The position numbers and the translations under genes are program-made. From the NCBI GenBank assembly GCA_034004605.1, contig JAVEWJ010000001.1, forward strand, positions 372,001-436,000: a stretch of DNA of 64,000 nt, in the 5' to 3' direction. Shown here piece by piece: positions 16,736-24,053 of the stretch. The DNA is from JAVEWJ01 sp034004605. Its GTDB lineage: Bacteria; Patescibacteriota; Gracilibacteria; UBA1369; LOWO2-01-FULL-3. The notes under the pieces are model-generated. The model did no database searches. It was not told where the DNA came from and saw only the letters and a program-made list of their open reading frames with translations. Positions within the stretch are counted from its first letter, which is position 1. Each line of letters opens with the position of its first letter.

Positions 16736-17323
16736 TTAATTTTTTCTTATTATTACAGTGCTACCATTTGGGCCCGGAACCGGACCGATGAAACAGATTA
16801 GATTTTTTGATGGATCGATGTGGGCCACTTTTACTCTTTCAAGTGTTTGGTTTTTAAAACCTGCGTGTCCGGGGAGTTTTTTGCCTTTCTGAACCCTTCC
16901 CGGTTTTGCACGGCAACCGATTGAGCCCGGTTCTCTGTGTTGGTGTGAACCGTGAGTCGCAGGACCTCTTGCAAAGCCCCATCTTTTGACTACTCCTTGA
17001 AATCCTTTTCCTTTTGTCTTAGCGCTTACCTTTACTTTTTCCACTTCTTTCATCATTTCGAGCGTAATTAGGTCTCCGACTTTGTAATTTCCTTCTTCGC
17101 TTTCTTCTATTCTAAACTCTTTTAGGTTTTTGAATTTCTTCGTTTTGGTGGGTTTTTTGAGTTTGTTTAAACCCAAAACAACGGCTGAGTAGCCGTCTTT
17201 TGAAACTGTCTTAACTTGTGTGATTTCATTCGGAGCACATTCAACAACCGTAACCGGGAGAACGGTGCCGTCTTCTTTAATCAAACGAGTCATTCCAACT
17301 TTTTTGCCAATTAGTCCTGACAT
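16736..17323 (-). CDS. rplC: Ribosomal protein uL3
   Basis: uL3 is an early-assembly protein whose loops approach the peptidyl-transferase centre. The 195-residue protein opens MSGLIGKKVGMTRLIKEDG and contains VVKRWGFARGPATHGSHQHR and RKLPGHAG-like KKLPGHAGFKNQT. It is separated from rpsJ, its normal upstream neighbour, by about 950 bases of repeats, and has a promoter of its own. Confidence 0.97.
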   Translation of the reverse strand: MSGLIGKKVGMTRLIKEDGTVLPVTVVECAPNEITQVKTVSKDGYSAVVLGLNKLKKPTKTKKFKNLKEFRIEESEEGNYKVGDLITLEMMKEVEKVKVSAKTKGKGFQGVVKRWGFARGPATHGSHQHREPGSIGCRAKPGRVQKGKKLPGHAGFKNQTLERVKVAHIDPSKNLICFIGPVPGPNGSTVIIRKN

Positions 17324-17426
17324 AGTATATAGATGTTAATCGCTTTAGTTTACGCGTCCTTTGGTTGATTCGGGTGAACCTTGCAAAGGTGGTTTTTAAC
17401 AAACAAAAATGTTTATTTGCCGTTGT

Positions 17427-17455
17427 AAAATACACAGCTTGTATATATGAGTCAA
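17427..17455 (-). promoter_or_regulatory. rplC: Promoter of rplC and the rest of the S10 operon
   Basis: On the minus strand TTGACT (17450-17455), a 17-base spacer and TATTTT (17427-17432) form a promoter with a TG just before the -10. The roughly 95-base leader contains CCTTTG and CAAAGG arms about 20 bases apart, which could form a leader hairpin. From here to about 17556 the sequence is AT-rich with no gene. Confidence 0.65.
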
Positions 17456-17558
17456 GGGATTTTTTATTCTTTTTTTTGTCTAGAAAAAGATGAAAAAAGA
17501 AATTTGGGTAATCGGGAAATTTAAGACTTTGTTGTGGAAATAAAAAATCCTGAAATAT

Positions 17559-17696
17559 GCGTGTGGGGTGTAAGATAATTTATCCTCCATCGATATGTTT
17601 GTCGTTTCTAACATGTACGAAACGACAAAGAAAGGTCCATCATGATGGACCTTTCGTATCGATAAGTCGGATAAATTATCTTACACTTCCACACGC
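17559..17696. repeat. Palindromic repeat, family C copy 1
   Basis: A 138-base inverted-repeat element. The outer arms are GCGTGTGG..TGTAAGATAATTTATCC and its complement, about 27 bases each. Inside lie ATCGATA/TATCGATA arms and two perfect hairpins: GTCGTTTC/GAAACGAC, and AAAGGTCCATC against GATGGACCTTT, the latter a 24-base palindrome. As RNA or cruciform DNA it would make a branched structure. No protein is encoded. A second copy lies at 18141-18240. Confidence 0.85.
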
Positions 17697-17779
17697 TTTC
17701 CGTCTGTGTATTCTTATAATTGGCGGGGGAGGTGGGAGCGAGCGGAGCTCGAAGATTATTATGTAATGGAGGGAATTTG
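17697..17779. other. Short spacer with conserved GAGCGGAGCTC motif
   Basis: The stretch between repeat families holds GGTGGGAGCGAGCGGAGCTC and TATGTAATG. A similar string (GGTGGGGTGAGCGGAGCTC then TTTTGTAATG) lies between the two repeat copies at about 27590-27625. It therefore seems to be part of the same dispersed element; no gene is visible. Confidence 0.5.
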
Positions 17780-18107
17780 GTTTGTCGTTTTTTGGAAGCT
17801 TTATGTGTGACGGATTTATTTTTCCTCCTGCGACTATATTTGCCTTCGGCAAAGGCAAAAAATTGCCGAGTCGACAAGTCGGAAAAAAAATATCCGTCCC
17901 TTGTATAAACAAAGTCATGTTTTGATTTGAAGATGAGAAGATTTTTAAAATTTATTCTCTATCGATAGTTTTGTCGTTTTTTGGAAGCTTTATGTGTGAC
18001 GGATTTATTTTTCCTCTTGCGACTATATTTGCCTTCGGCAAAGGCAAAAAATTGCCGAGTCGACAAGTCGGAAAAAAATATCCGTCCCTTGTATAAACAA
18101 AGTCATT
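17780..18107. repeat. Palindromic repeat, family A, two tandem copies
   Basis: Two near-identical copies (about 17780-17918 and 17969-18107) are repeated with a period of about 189 bases including flanks. Each has outer arms GACGGAT and ATCCGTC, then TTTTTCC/GGAAAAA, an inner TCCTGCGAC block (TCTTGCGAC in the second copy), and a core TTTGCCTTCGGCAAAGGC followed by AAATTGCC. The first copy ends AACAAAGTCATG. The structure is that of a long imperfect stem-loop; no coding function is evident. Confidence 0.85.
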
Positions 18108-18140
18108 TTTTTGATTTGAGTATGAGACGATTTTTAAATA

Positions 18141-18240
18141 TTTATTCTCCATCGATAAGTTTGTAGTTTCTAACATGTACGAAACGACAAAGAAAGGTCC
18201 ATCATGATGGACCTTTCGTATCGATAAGTTGGATAAATAT
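18141..18240. repeat. Palindromic repeat, family C copy 2
   Basis: This copy matches the interior of the copy at 17559-17696 nearly base for base: the AAACATGTACG-type loop region and the 24-base palindrome around GGTCCATCATGATGGACC. Its outer arms differ (AATATTTATTC against GGATAAATATT) but still pair with each other. C copies therefore bracket the two A copies. Confidence 0.82.
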
Positions 18241-18275
18241 TAATTTCTTGTCTCTTTTCAATTCGTAAAAAAAAC

Positions 18276-18602
18276 TTAGTTTTGGTGTAGCATTTTGATT
18301 TCGATTTCTACACCTGCCGGGAGTGATAGATTTGAAAGAGATTCGATTGTCTTTGGTGTTGTTTCCGAAATGTCGATTAGTCTTGCGTGAGTTCTCATTT
18401 CAAATTGTTCTCTTGCTGTTTTGTGAACGAAGGTTGATTTGTTTACTGTGAATTTTTCGATTTTTGTGGGTAAGGGGATTGGGCCTGCGACGATTGCGCC
18501 TGTTCTTTCAGCTGTTTCGATGATTAGTTTTGATGTCTCATCGATTACTTTGTGGTCGAAGGATTTGATTTTGATTCTGATTTTTTGCTTTGTAGCTGCC
18601 AT
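18276..18602 (-). CDS. rpsJ: Ribosomal protein uS10
   Basis: uS10 of the 30S head, also a transcription antitermination partner (NusE) in many bacteria. The 108-residue protein has KIRIKIKSFDHKVIDETSK, GPIPLPTKIEKFTVNKSTF and the ARLIDISETTPKTIESLS motif. It follows tuf after a structured 185-base gap, and is cut off from rplC by the repeat block. Confidence 0.97.
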   Translation of the reverse strand: MAATKQKIRIKIKSFDHKVIDETSKLIIETAERTGAIVAGPIPLPTKIEKFTVNKSTFVHKTAREQFEMRTHARLIDISETTPKTIESLSNLSLPAGVEIEIKMLHQN

Positions 18603-18630
18603 TTATTTTTAGGTTAAATAAAAAAAATTA

Positions 18631-18774
18631 GCCGGGGACAGTCCTCGGCTTGAAGTGAAAAATAATCAAAAGCGACGGACTGTTTTCGCAATAATTTGCG
18701 AAAGCCTGAGCGGTAAAATCACCGGGACAGGTCTTCATAAAGATCTTTTTCGAAGGGATGAAGAATCATCCCTT
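18631..18774 (-). promoter_or_regulatory. Structured tuf-rpsJ leader with terminator/antiterminator arms
   Basis: Read on the minus strand the gap contains: a GGGATGA/TCATCCC hairpin (18753-18774), a CCTG/CAGG stem enclosing CGGT/ACCG (18705-18731), a TTTCGCAA/TTGCGAAA hairpin (18684-18703), ACAGTCC (18677-18683), and a terminator-like GCCGaGGA..TCCcCGGC hairpin (18631-18649) followed by TAATTTTTTTT. ACAGTCC is exactly complementary to GGACTGT inside that last hairpin, so two exclusive folds are possible, as in an attenuator upstream of rpsJ. No promoter was seen in the gap. Confidence 0.5.
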
Positions 18775-18787
18775 CTATAAAAAACAT

Positions 18788-19981
18788 TTATGCAATGATT
18801 TTTGAAACAACTCCGGCTCCAACTGTTCGGCCTCCTTCACGGATGGCGAATCTTGTACCTTCATCAAGAGCGATTGGGCTTCCGAGAGTGATGTCCATTT
18901 TAATATTGTCTCCAGGCATAACCATCTCTGTTCCGGCTGGAAGTTCGACTTCTCCGGTAACGTCTGTGGTTCTGATGTAGAATTGAGGTTTGTATCCTTT
19001 GAAGAATGGAGTGTGTCTTCCACCTTCCTCTTTTGTAAGAATATAAAGCTCAGCTTCGAATTTTGTGTGTGGCTTGATTGAGCCAGGTTTTGCCATAACT
19101 TGTCCTCTTTCGATTTCTTCTCTTTCAATACCTCTAAGTAGAAGTCCGACATTGTCTCCAGCTTCACCTCTATCAAGTGTTTTTTTGAACATTTCAACAC
19201 CTGTAACAACAACTTTTCTTGTGTCTTTGATTCCAACGATTTCAACTTCTTCGTTGATTTTAATAACACCTTGTTCAATTTTACCTGTTGCAACTGTTCC
19301 TCTTCCTTTAATTGAGAATACATCTTCAACTGGCATAAGGAATGGTTTGTCTAGGTCTCTTTTTGGGTCTGGAACGTATGTGTCTAGAGTTTCCAATAGT
19401 TCCAAAATTGGTTTGATTGCCTCTTCGTCATCTAGGTTTTCAAGTGCTTTTAGCGCTGAACCTTTGATTATTGGAGTAGTATCTCCAGGGTATTCGTATT
19501 TGTTTAGAAGCTCTCTAACTTCCATTTCTGAAAGTTCTGCGATTTCCGGATCTGCCATATCCATTTTGTTCATGAATACAACGATATGTGGAACGTTTAC
19601 TTGGTGAGCCAAAAGAATGTGTTCTCTTGTTTGTGGCATTGGACCGTCTGCAGCTGAAACTACAAGGATGGCAGCATCCATTTGAGCTGCACCTGTAATC
19701 ATGTTTTTGATGTAGTCGGCATGTCCCGGACAGTCTACGTGTGCGTAGTGTCTTTTTGCTGTTTCGTATTCTTGGTGTGAGGTAGCAATTGTAATACCTC
19801 TTTCTCTTTCTTCGGGAGCGTTGTCAATTTGGTCGTATGCGACCGCTTTGTTTGATCCTCCCATTTTTTTAGCAGCAACTGTTGTAATTGCGGCTGTAAG
19901 GGTTGTCTTACCGTGGTCTACGTGGCCGATTGTACCTACGTTGACGTGTGGCTTGGTCCTTTGAAATACTCCTTCTGCCAT
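18788..19981 (-). CDS. tuf: Elongation factor Tu
   Basis: EF-Tu carries aminoacyl-tRNA to the ribosome in its GTP form. At 397 residues it is standard: the P-loop GHVDHGKT is near residues 19-26, DCPGHADY and NKMD motifs complete the G domain, and domains 2 and 3 follow (GTVATGKIEQG, and the terminal VGAGVVSKII). It lies downstream of fusA with its own promoter in the gap. Confidence 0.98.
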   Translation of the reverse strand: MAEGVFQRTKPHVNVGTIGHVDHGKTTLTAAITTVAAKKMGGSNKAVAYDQIDNAPEERERGITIATSHQEYETAKRHYAHVDCPGHADYIKNMITGAAQMDAAILVVSAADGPMPQTREHILLAHQVNVPHIVVFMNKMDMADPEIAELSEMEVRELLNKYEYPGDTTPIIKGSALKALENLDDEEAIKPILELLETLDTYVPDPKRDLDKPFLMPVEDVFSIKGRGTVATGKIEQGVIKINEEVEIVGIKDTRKVVVTGVEMFKKTLDRGEAGDNVGLLLRGIEREEIERGQVMAKPGSIKPHTKFEAELYILTKEEGGRHTPFFKGYKPQFYIRTTDVTGEVELPAGTEMVMPGDNIKMDITLGSPIALDEGTRFAIREGGRTVGAGVVSKIIA

Positions 19982-20039
19982 ATTGGTTTGTTAGATTTTA
20001 ATATAATATATAAGGTTTTTGCTTGTAAAAAGCGTTCGC

Positions 20040-20068
20040 ATTTTATAGTATAAATTTTTATCTTTCAA
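20040..20068 (-). promoter_or_regulatory. tuf: Promoter of tuf
   Basis: On the minus strand TTGAAA (20063-20068), a 17-base spacer and TAAAAT (20040-20045) lie in the 113-base fusA-tuf gap. The -35 also overlaps a CTCTCAAG/CTTGAAAG hairpin after the fusA stop, which may act as a weak terminator. Confidence 0.55.
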
Positions 20069-20094
20069 GTTTTTTTCTTGAGAGAGGCTAAAAA

Positions 20095-22191
20095 TTATTG
20101 GCCTGTCGTTCGTTTTTTTATGATTTCTTCTGATACCGCGTTTGGTACTCTTTCATAATGACCGAATTCCATTGTGTAGTTTCCTCTTCCTTGAGTCATT
20201 GAACGAAGGTCAGTGACATATCCGAACATTTCCGAAAGCGGAATATATGCTTTGATAAACTTGACCATGTATCTGTCTCCCGTTTCGTAAATTTTTCCTC
20301 TTCTTGAACTGATATTTCCCATAACATCTCCGAAGTAATCATCTGGAACGGTGACTTCTACATTCATGATTGGTTCCATAATAACAGCTCCAGCTTTTTG
20401 ACATGCATTTTGGAAGGCTAGTGATCCTGCAATTTTGAACGCCATTTCGGACGAGTCAACATCATGGTATGAACCATCGTATACTTCAACTTTGATATCA
20501 ACCATTGGATAGCCGGCAACGAAACCTTTGGACATGGCTTCTTGAATACCTTTGTCGATAGGGGCGATAAATTCTCTTGGTATTTTTCCTCCGACGACCG
20601 AGTTTACAAATTCGTAGCCTTTTCCAGCTTCTTGTGGGAAAACATTTAGAAGTACATGACCATATTGACCTTTACCTCCGGATTGTTTTGCGTATTTTTC
20701 TTCTCCTTTAGCTTCGCTTGTGATCGTTTCTCTATAAGCAACTTGAGGAGCTCCAACATTTGTTTCAACTTTAAATTCTCTTCTCATACGATCAACGATG
20801 ATGTCTAAATGAAGCTCTCCGACACCTCCGATGATTGTTTGTCCTGTTTCTTCATCTGTGTGTACTTTTAGAGTAGGATCTTCAGATGTAAGTCTTTGAA
20901 GTGCTAATCCCATTTTTTCTTGATCGGCTTTTGTTTTAGGCTCAATTGCCATGTGGATAACCGGTTCTCTGAAATTTATGGATTCAAGAACAATGTGTTT
21001 GTTTACGTCACAAAGAGTATTTCCTGTGGTTGTTTTTTTGAGTCCAACCATAGCGGCGATATCTCCGGCGTGTACTTCTTTAACGTCTTCTCTGTGGTTT
21101 GCGTGCATTCGAAGTAGTCGTCCGATTCTTTCTTTTGTGTCTGTTGTTGGATTGTAAACATAAGAACCTGATTCGAGTTTTCCGGAATATACTCTGAAGA
21201 ATGTAAGGCTTCCGACGAATGGGTCTGTTGCGATTTTGAATGCGAGAGCCGTGAATGGTTCAGAGTCTTCAGCTTTTCTTTCCATTTCTTCGCCTGTTTG
21301 AGGGTTTGTTCCTTTTACAGCCGGGATGTCGAGAGGGCTTGGGAGGTATTCGCAAATTGCATCAAGGAGTAATTGAACTCCGATGTTGCTTAAAGCGGCA
21401 CCGCATAAGATTGGGTAAAGTTTGTTTGAAACAGTGGCTTTTCTGAGTGTCGTTTTAATTTCGTCGATTGAGATTTCTTTTTCTTCAAGGAATTTTTCCA
21501 TGAGTGCGTCGTCGTGTTCTGCAACTTTTTCCACAAGTTTTGCACGGAATTCTTTTACTTTTTCAACCATGTCTTCCGGAATCGGGATTTCTGTAATTGT
21601 TTCACCATTAGAACCTTCGAAATTGAAGGCTTTTTCTGTGATCAAATCAATTACTCCGGTGAATTCGTTTTCTGCTCCAATTGGAAGCTGAATTGCAACT
21701 GCATCAGGAGAAAGTCTGTTGTGGATTGAATCAAGGCTCATGTAGAAGTCGCCTCCGGTTTTGTCCATTTTGTTTACAAATCCGAGTCGTGGAACGTGGT
21801 ATTTGTCGGCTTGTCTCCATACTGTTTCGGATTGTGGTTCTACACCTTGAGCGCCGTCGAAAATTGTGACACCTCCATCAAGAACACGAAGTGATCTTTC
21901 TACTTCAACTGTGAAATCCACGTGTCCCGGAGTGTCTATAAGGTTTAGTTTGTATTGGTCTGTGGGGTCGTTTAGCATTTTCCAAAAACATGTGGTGGCG
22001 GCTGAAGTGATTGTAATTCCTCTTTCTCTTTCTTGGTCCATCCAGTCCATTTGAGACTCTCCATCGTGAGTTTCTCCGATTTTGTGTGATTTTCCTGTGT
22101 AGTAAAGTATTCTTTCTGAAACTGTGGTTTTTCCCGCGTCAATGTGGGCAATAATACCGATGTTTCTCAGTTTGTGTAAGTCTTCAGCCAT
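20095..22191 (-). CDS. fusA: Elongation factor G
   Basis: EF-G drives translocation with GTP hydrolysis. The 698-residue protein has IIAHIDAGKTTVSERILYYTG (P-loop), DTPGHVDFTVEVERSLRVLDG and NKMDKTGGDF in the G domain, and domains II-V to the C-terminal RGNYTMEFGHYERVP. It follows the canonical rpsL-rpsG-fusA-tuf order, but several unrelated genes lie between rpsG and fusA. Confidence 0.98.
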   Translation of the reverse strand: MAEDLHKLRNIGIIAHIDAGKTTVSERILYYTGKSHKIGETHDGESQMDWMDQERERGITITSAATTCFWKMLNDPTDQYKLNLIDTPGHVDFTVEVERSLRVLDGGVTIFDGAQGVEPQSETVWRQADKYHVPRLGFVNKMDKTGGDFYMSLDSIHNRLSPDAVAIQLPIGAENEFTGVIDLITEKAFNFEGSNGETITEIPIPEDMVEKVKEFRAKLVEKVAEHDDALMEKFLEEKEISIDEIKTTLRKATVSNKLYPILCGAALSNIGVQLLLDAICEYLPSPLDIPAVKGTNPQTGEEMERKAEDSEPFTALAFKIATDPFVGSLTFFRVYSGKLESGSYVYNPTTDTKERIGRLLRMHANHREDVKEVHAGDIAAMVGLKKTTTGNTLCDVNKHIVLESINFREPVIHMAIEPKTKADQEKMGLALQRLTSEDPTLKVHTDEETGQTIIGGVGELHLDIIVDRMRREFKVETNVGAPQVAYRETITSEAKGEEKYAKQSGGKGQYGHVLLNVFPQEAGKGYEFVNSVVGGKIPREFIAPIDKGIQEAMSKGFVAGYPMVDIKVEVYDGSYHDVDSSEMAFKIAGSLAFQNACQKAGAVIMEPIMNVEVTVPDDYFGDVMGNISSRRGKIYETGDRYMVKFIKAYIPLSEMFGYVTDLRSMTQGRGNYTMEFGHYERVPNAVSEEIIKKRTTGQ

Positions 22192-22249
22192 AATTATTTT
22201 GATTAGTTTTTATGCTATAAAATCAGCGGAAAAAGTCCGCTACGGAGGC

Positions 22250-22277
22250 ATTATATAAATAGACCTGCGAAAGTCAA
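22250..22277 (-). promoter_or_regulatory. fusA: Promoter of fusA
   Basis: On the minus strand TTGACT (22272-22277), a 16-base spacer and TATAAT (22250-22255). The short leader then folds into AGCGGA/TCCGCT (22227-22244). This lets fusA be expressed independently of rpsL-rpsG. Confidence 0.7.
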
Positions 22278-22299
22278 TTGAAAGTGGAGAACACGTTTT

Positions 22300-23325
22300 T
22301 TAGTAGCTTTGAAGTTTTGCAATTCTTTCGGACATTGGGGGATGGGTGGACCAGATGCGGGACCAGAGACTTGGCTTCTTCTCCGAGCCTTCGCCGAGGG
22401 CGGATGCGCCTTGGAGTTTTAGGAGTTCTTTTGCGTGGTTTTTGTGTCCGTTTGCACTTGGGTCGGCGATGCAGGAGCCTGAAATTGAGGCTTTTTTGTC
22501 GAGTACTTCGAGGCGAGCATCCTGCGAAATCTTTTTGAGTGCGGAGACGAGGGCTAGTGGATTATTTGTGAGTTTTGCGGATGTGGCGTCGGCTAGGAAT
22601 TCCCGTTCACGACTTATTGCAAGCTTTGCAAGTGTTCCAATGAGGGTTCCTATTGTGATAAATAGTAGGCCAATTATGAAAGTGGCTGTGCCAATATTAT
22701 TTCTATCTGATGAACTTCTGAGAAAACTTGTGCGCCAAAGGGTTTCGCCGATCATTTCAATTGCTCCTACAAATGTGGTTGCGATTAGCATTACTCTTAT
22801 GTCTCGGTTTAAAATGTGACCGACTTCGTGAGCCATTACGGCTTCTAGTTCGGGTTTGCTGAGTTTTTCAAGAAGGCCTTTTGAGATTGCGACTTTCGCG
22901 TTTTTTGGGGAATTGCCTGTAGCGAAGGCGTTTAGACTCATGTCTTGGATAATATAGATTTCGGGGGTTTTGGGGAGACCGGCTGCGATTGATACGTTTT
23001 CAACGGATCTGTAAAGGTCGGGGTGGTCGGATTTTTGGATTGGCTTAGCGCCTGCGAAAGCAAGCATTAGTTTGCTTCCTAAAAAATAGCTAAACAATGC
23101 CCATATAAAAACTCCGATAAGAACATAAAAGCCGAGGGTTCCCATCATTTCGTTTGCAATTTGGATGGGGGAAAGGCGTGTTTGTGTGTTTGTGAAAAAG
23201 GAGGCGATTAGAATTCCGAGATAGGATAGTCCAAGAATTAGAATTGGAAATGCGGTAAAAAGGAAAATTGTGCGTATGCGATTTGAGCTTATTTGATCGT
23301 GTAGTGATATTGGGGTGTTTTTCAT
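22300..23325 (-). CDS. htpX: HtpX-like membrane zinc protease
   Basis: M48-family membrane metalloprotease that degrades damaged membrane proteins. The zinc motif HEVGH is at residues 166-170, with a further glutamate expected in the REFLADATSAKL segment. Two hydrophobic segments lie near residues 20-42 and 63-83, and two more after the catalytic helix. Length is 341 residues. lemA lies directly upstream, a common pairing. In many bacteria htpX is heat-shock induced; here a CIRCE-like site lies at the head of the same gene cluster. Confidence 0.93.
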   Translation of the reverse strand: MKNTPISLHDQISSNRIRTIFLFTAFPILILGLSYLGILIASFFTNTQTRLSPIQIANEMMGTLGFYVLIGVFIWALFSYFLGSKLMLAFAGAKPIQKSDHPDLYRSVENVSIAAGLPKTPEIYIIQDMSLNAFATGNSPKNAKVAISKGLLEKLSKPELEAVMAHEVGHILNRDIRVMLIATTFVGAIEMIGETLWRTSFLRSSSDRNNIGTATFIIGLLFITIGTLIGTLAKLAISREREFLADATSAKLTNNPLALVSALKKISQDARLEVLDKKASISGSCIADPSANGHKNHAKELLKLQGASALGEGSEKKPSLWSRIWSTHPPMSERIAKLQSY

Positions 23326-23337
23326 ATTTGTGTGTCT

Positions 23338-23895
23338 TTAAAATTTAATTTTTGTAGGGTTTTTAGCTTGTTCTTTTTCAGAGGCTTCTATTTCAAAAAA
23401 TTCGGATTTTTGGAATTTGAAAATGCTTGCGATGATGTTTGTGGGGATACTTTCTATGGCTGTGTTGAAACTATTTACAGCGCCATTGTAGAATCTTCGT
23501 GAGGCGGATAATTTATCTTCAGTGTCGGAGAGTTCTTGTTGGAGGTGTAAGAAATTTTGGTCGGCTTTGAGGGCGGGGTAGTTTTCTGCAACTGCGAAAA
23601 GAGATTTGAGTGTATCCGAGATTTCGTTTTCGGCTTTGGCTTTTTCGTGGATATTGCTTGAACTCATCGCCTGTGTGCGAGCTTTTGTGATGTTTTCGAA
23701 AGTTTCTTTTTCGTGTTTTGCGTAGCCCTTAACCGTGTTTACAAGGTTGGGGATTAGATCGTAGCGACGTTTTAGCTGAACTTCGATGCCGGAATATGAT
23801 TCTTTTACTGTGTTTTTTTTGCTTATGAGTGAGTTGTAGAGAAAAATCGGGGTGATGATTACTGCGAGTCCGATAATGATTAGTGCGATTTCCAT
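23338..23895 (-). CDS. lemA: LemA family protein
   Basis: LemA proteins have one N-terminal membrane segment and a helical-bundle domain. Here residues 1-22 (MEIALIIIGLAVIITPIFLY) are hydrophobic, followed by the family's SGIEVQLKRRYDLIPNLVNTVKGYAKHE motif, shown only in part, and RRFYNGAVNSFNTAIESIP near the C-terminus. The 185-residue length is typical. It is 12 bases upstream of htpX; the pair is widespread, but LemA's biochemical role is unknown. Confidence 0.94.
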   Translation of the reverse strand: MEIALIIIGLAVIITPIFLYNSLISKKNTVKESYSGIEVQLKRRYDLIPNLVNTVKGYAKHEKETFENITKARTQAMSSSNIHEKAKAENEISDTLKSLFAVAENYPALKADQNFLHLQQELSDTEDKLSASRRFYNGAVNSFNTAIESIPTNIIASIFKFQKSEFFEIEASEKEQAKNPTKIKF

Positions 23896-23906
23896 TTTGT
23901 GCGGGG

Positions 23907-23990
23907 TTATTTTTTGTTTGAATCGTAAATGGCAAAGCCTGCGAAAATTGCGATAATGATGATTATTCCTAAAAGTCCGAGTGATATCAT
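23907..23990 (-). CDS. Possible 27-residue single-pass membrane peptide
   Basis: A short frame encodes MISLGLLGIIIIIAIFAGFA followed by IYDSNKK, a plausible small membrane protein ending in a charged tail. It lies 11 bases before lemA. There is no ribosome-binding site, but native genes here generally lack one. The composition could also arise by chance in AT-rich DNA, so this is tentative. Confidence 0.35.
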   Translation of the reverse strand: MISLGLLGIIIIIAIFAGFAIYDSNKK

Positions 23991-24053
23991 TTTGTTTGCA
24001 AATTTAGTGTGGGCAAATTTTAGCTTAAAAATTGGGGGAAGGGAAGAGGGCTA

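Noticed and set aside
17559..18240. CRISPR array
   Set aside because: Copies are few, long and internally palindromic, and there are no uniform spacers and no cas genes nearby.
18753..18774. Intrinsic terminator right after tuf
   Set aside because: The hairpin is strong but is followed by CGAAAAAG, not a T-run, so I treat it as part of the structured leader.
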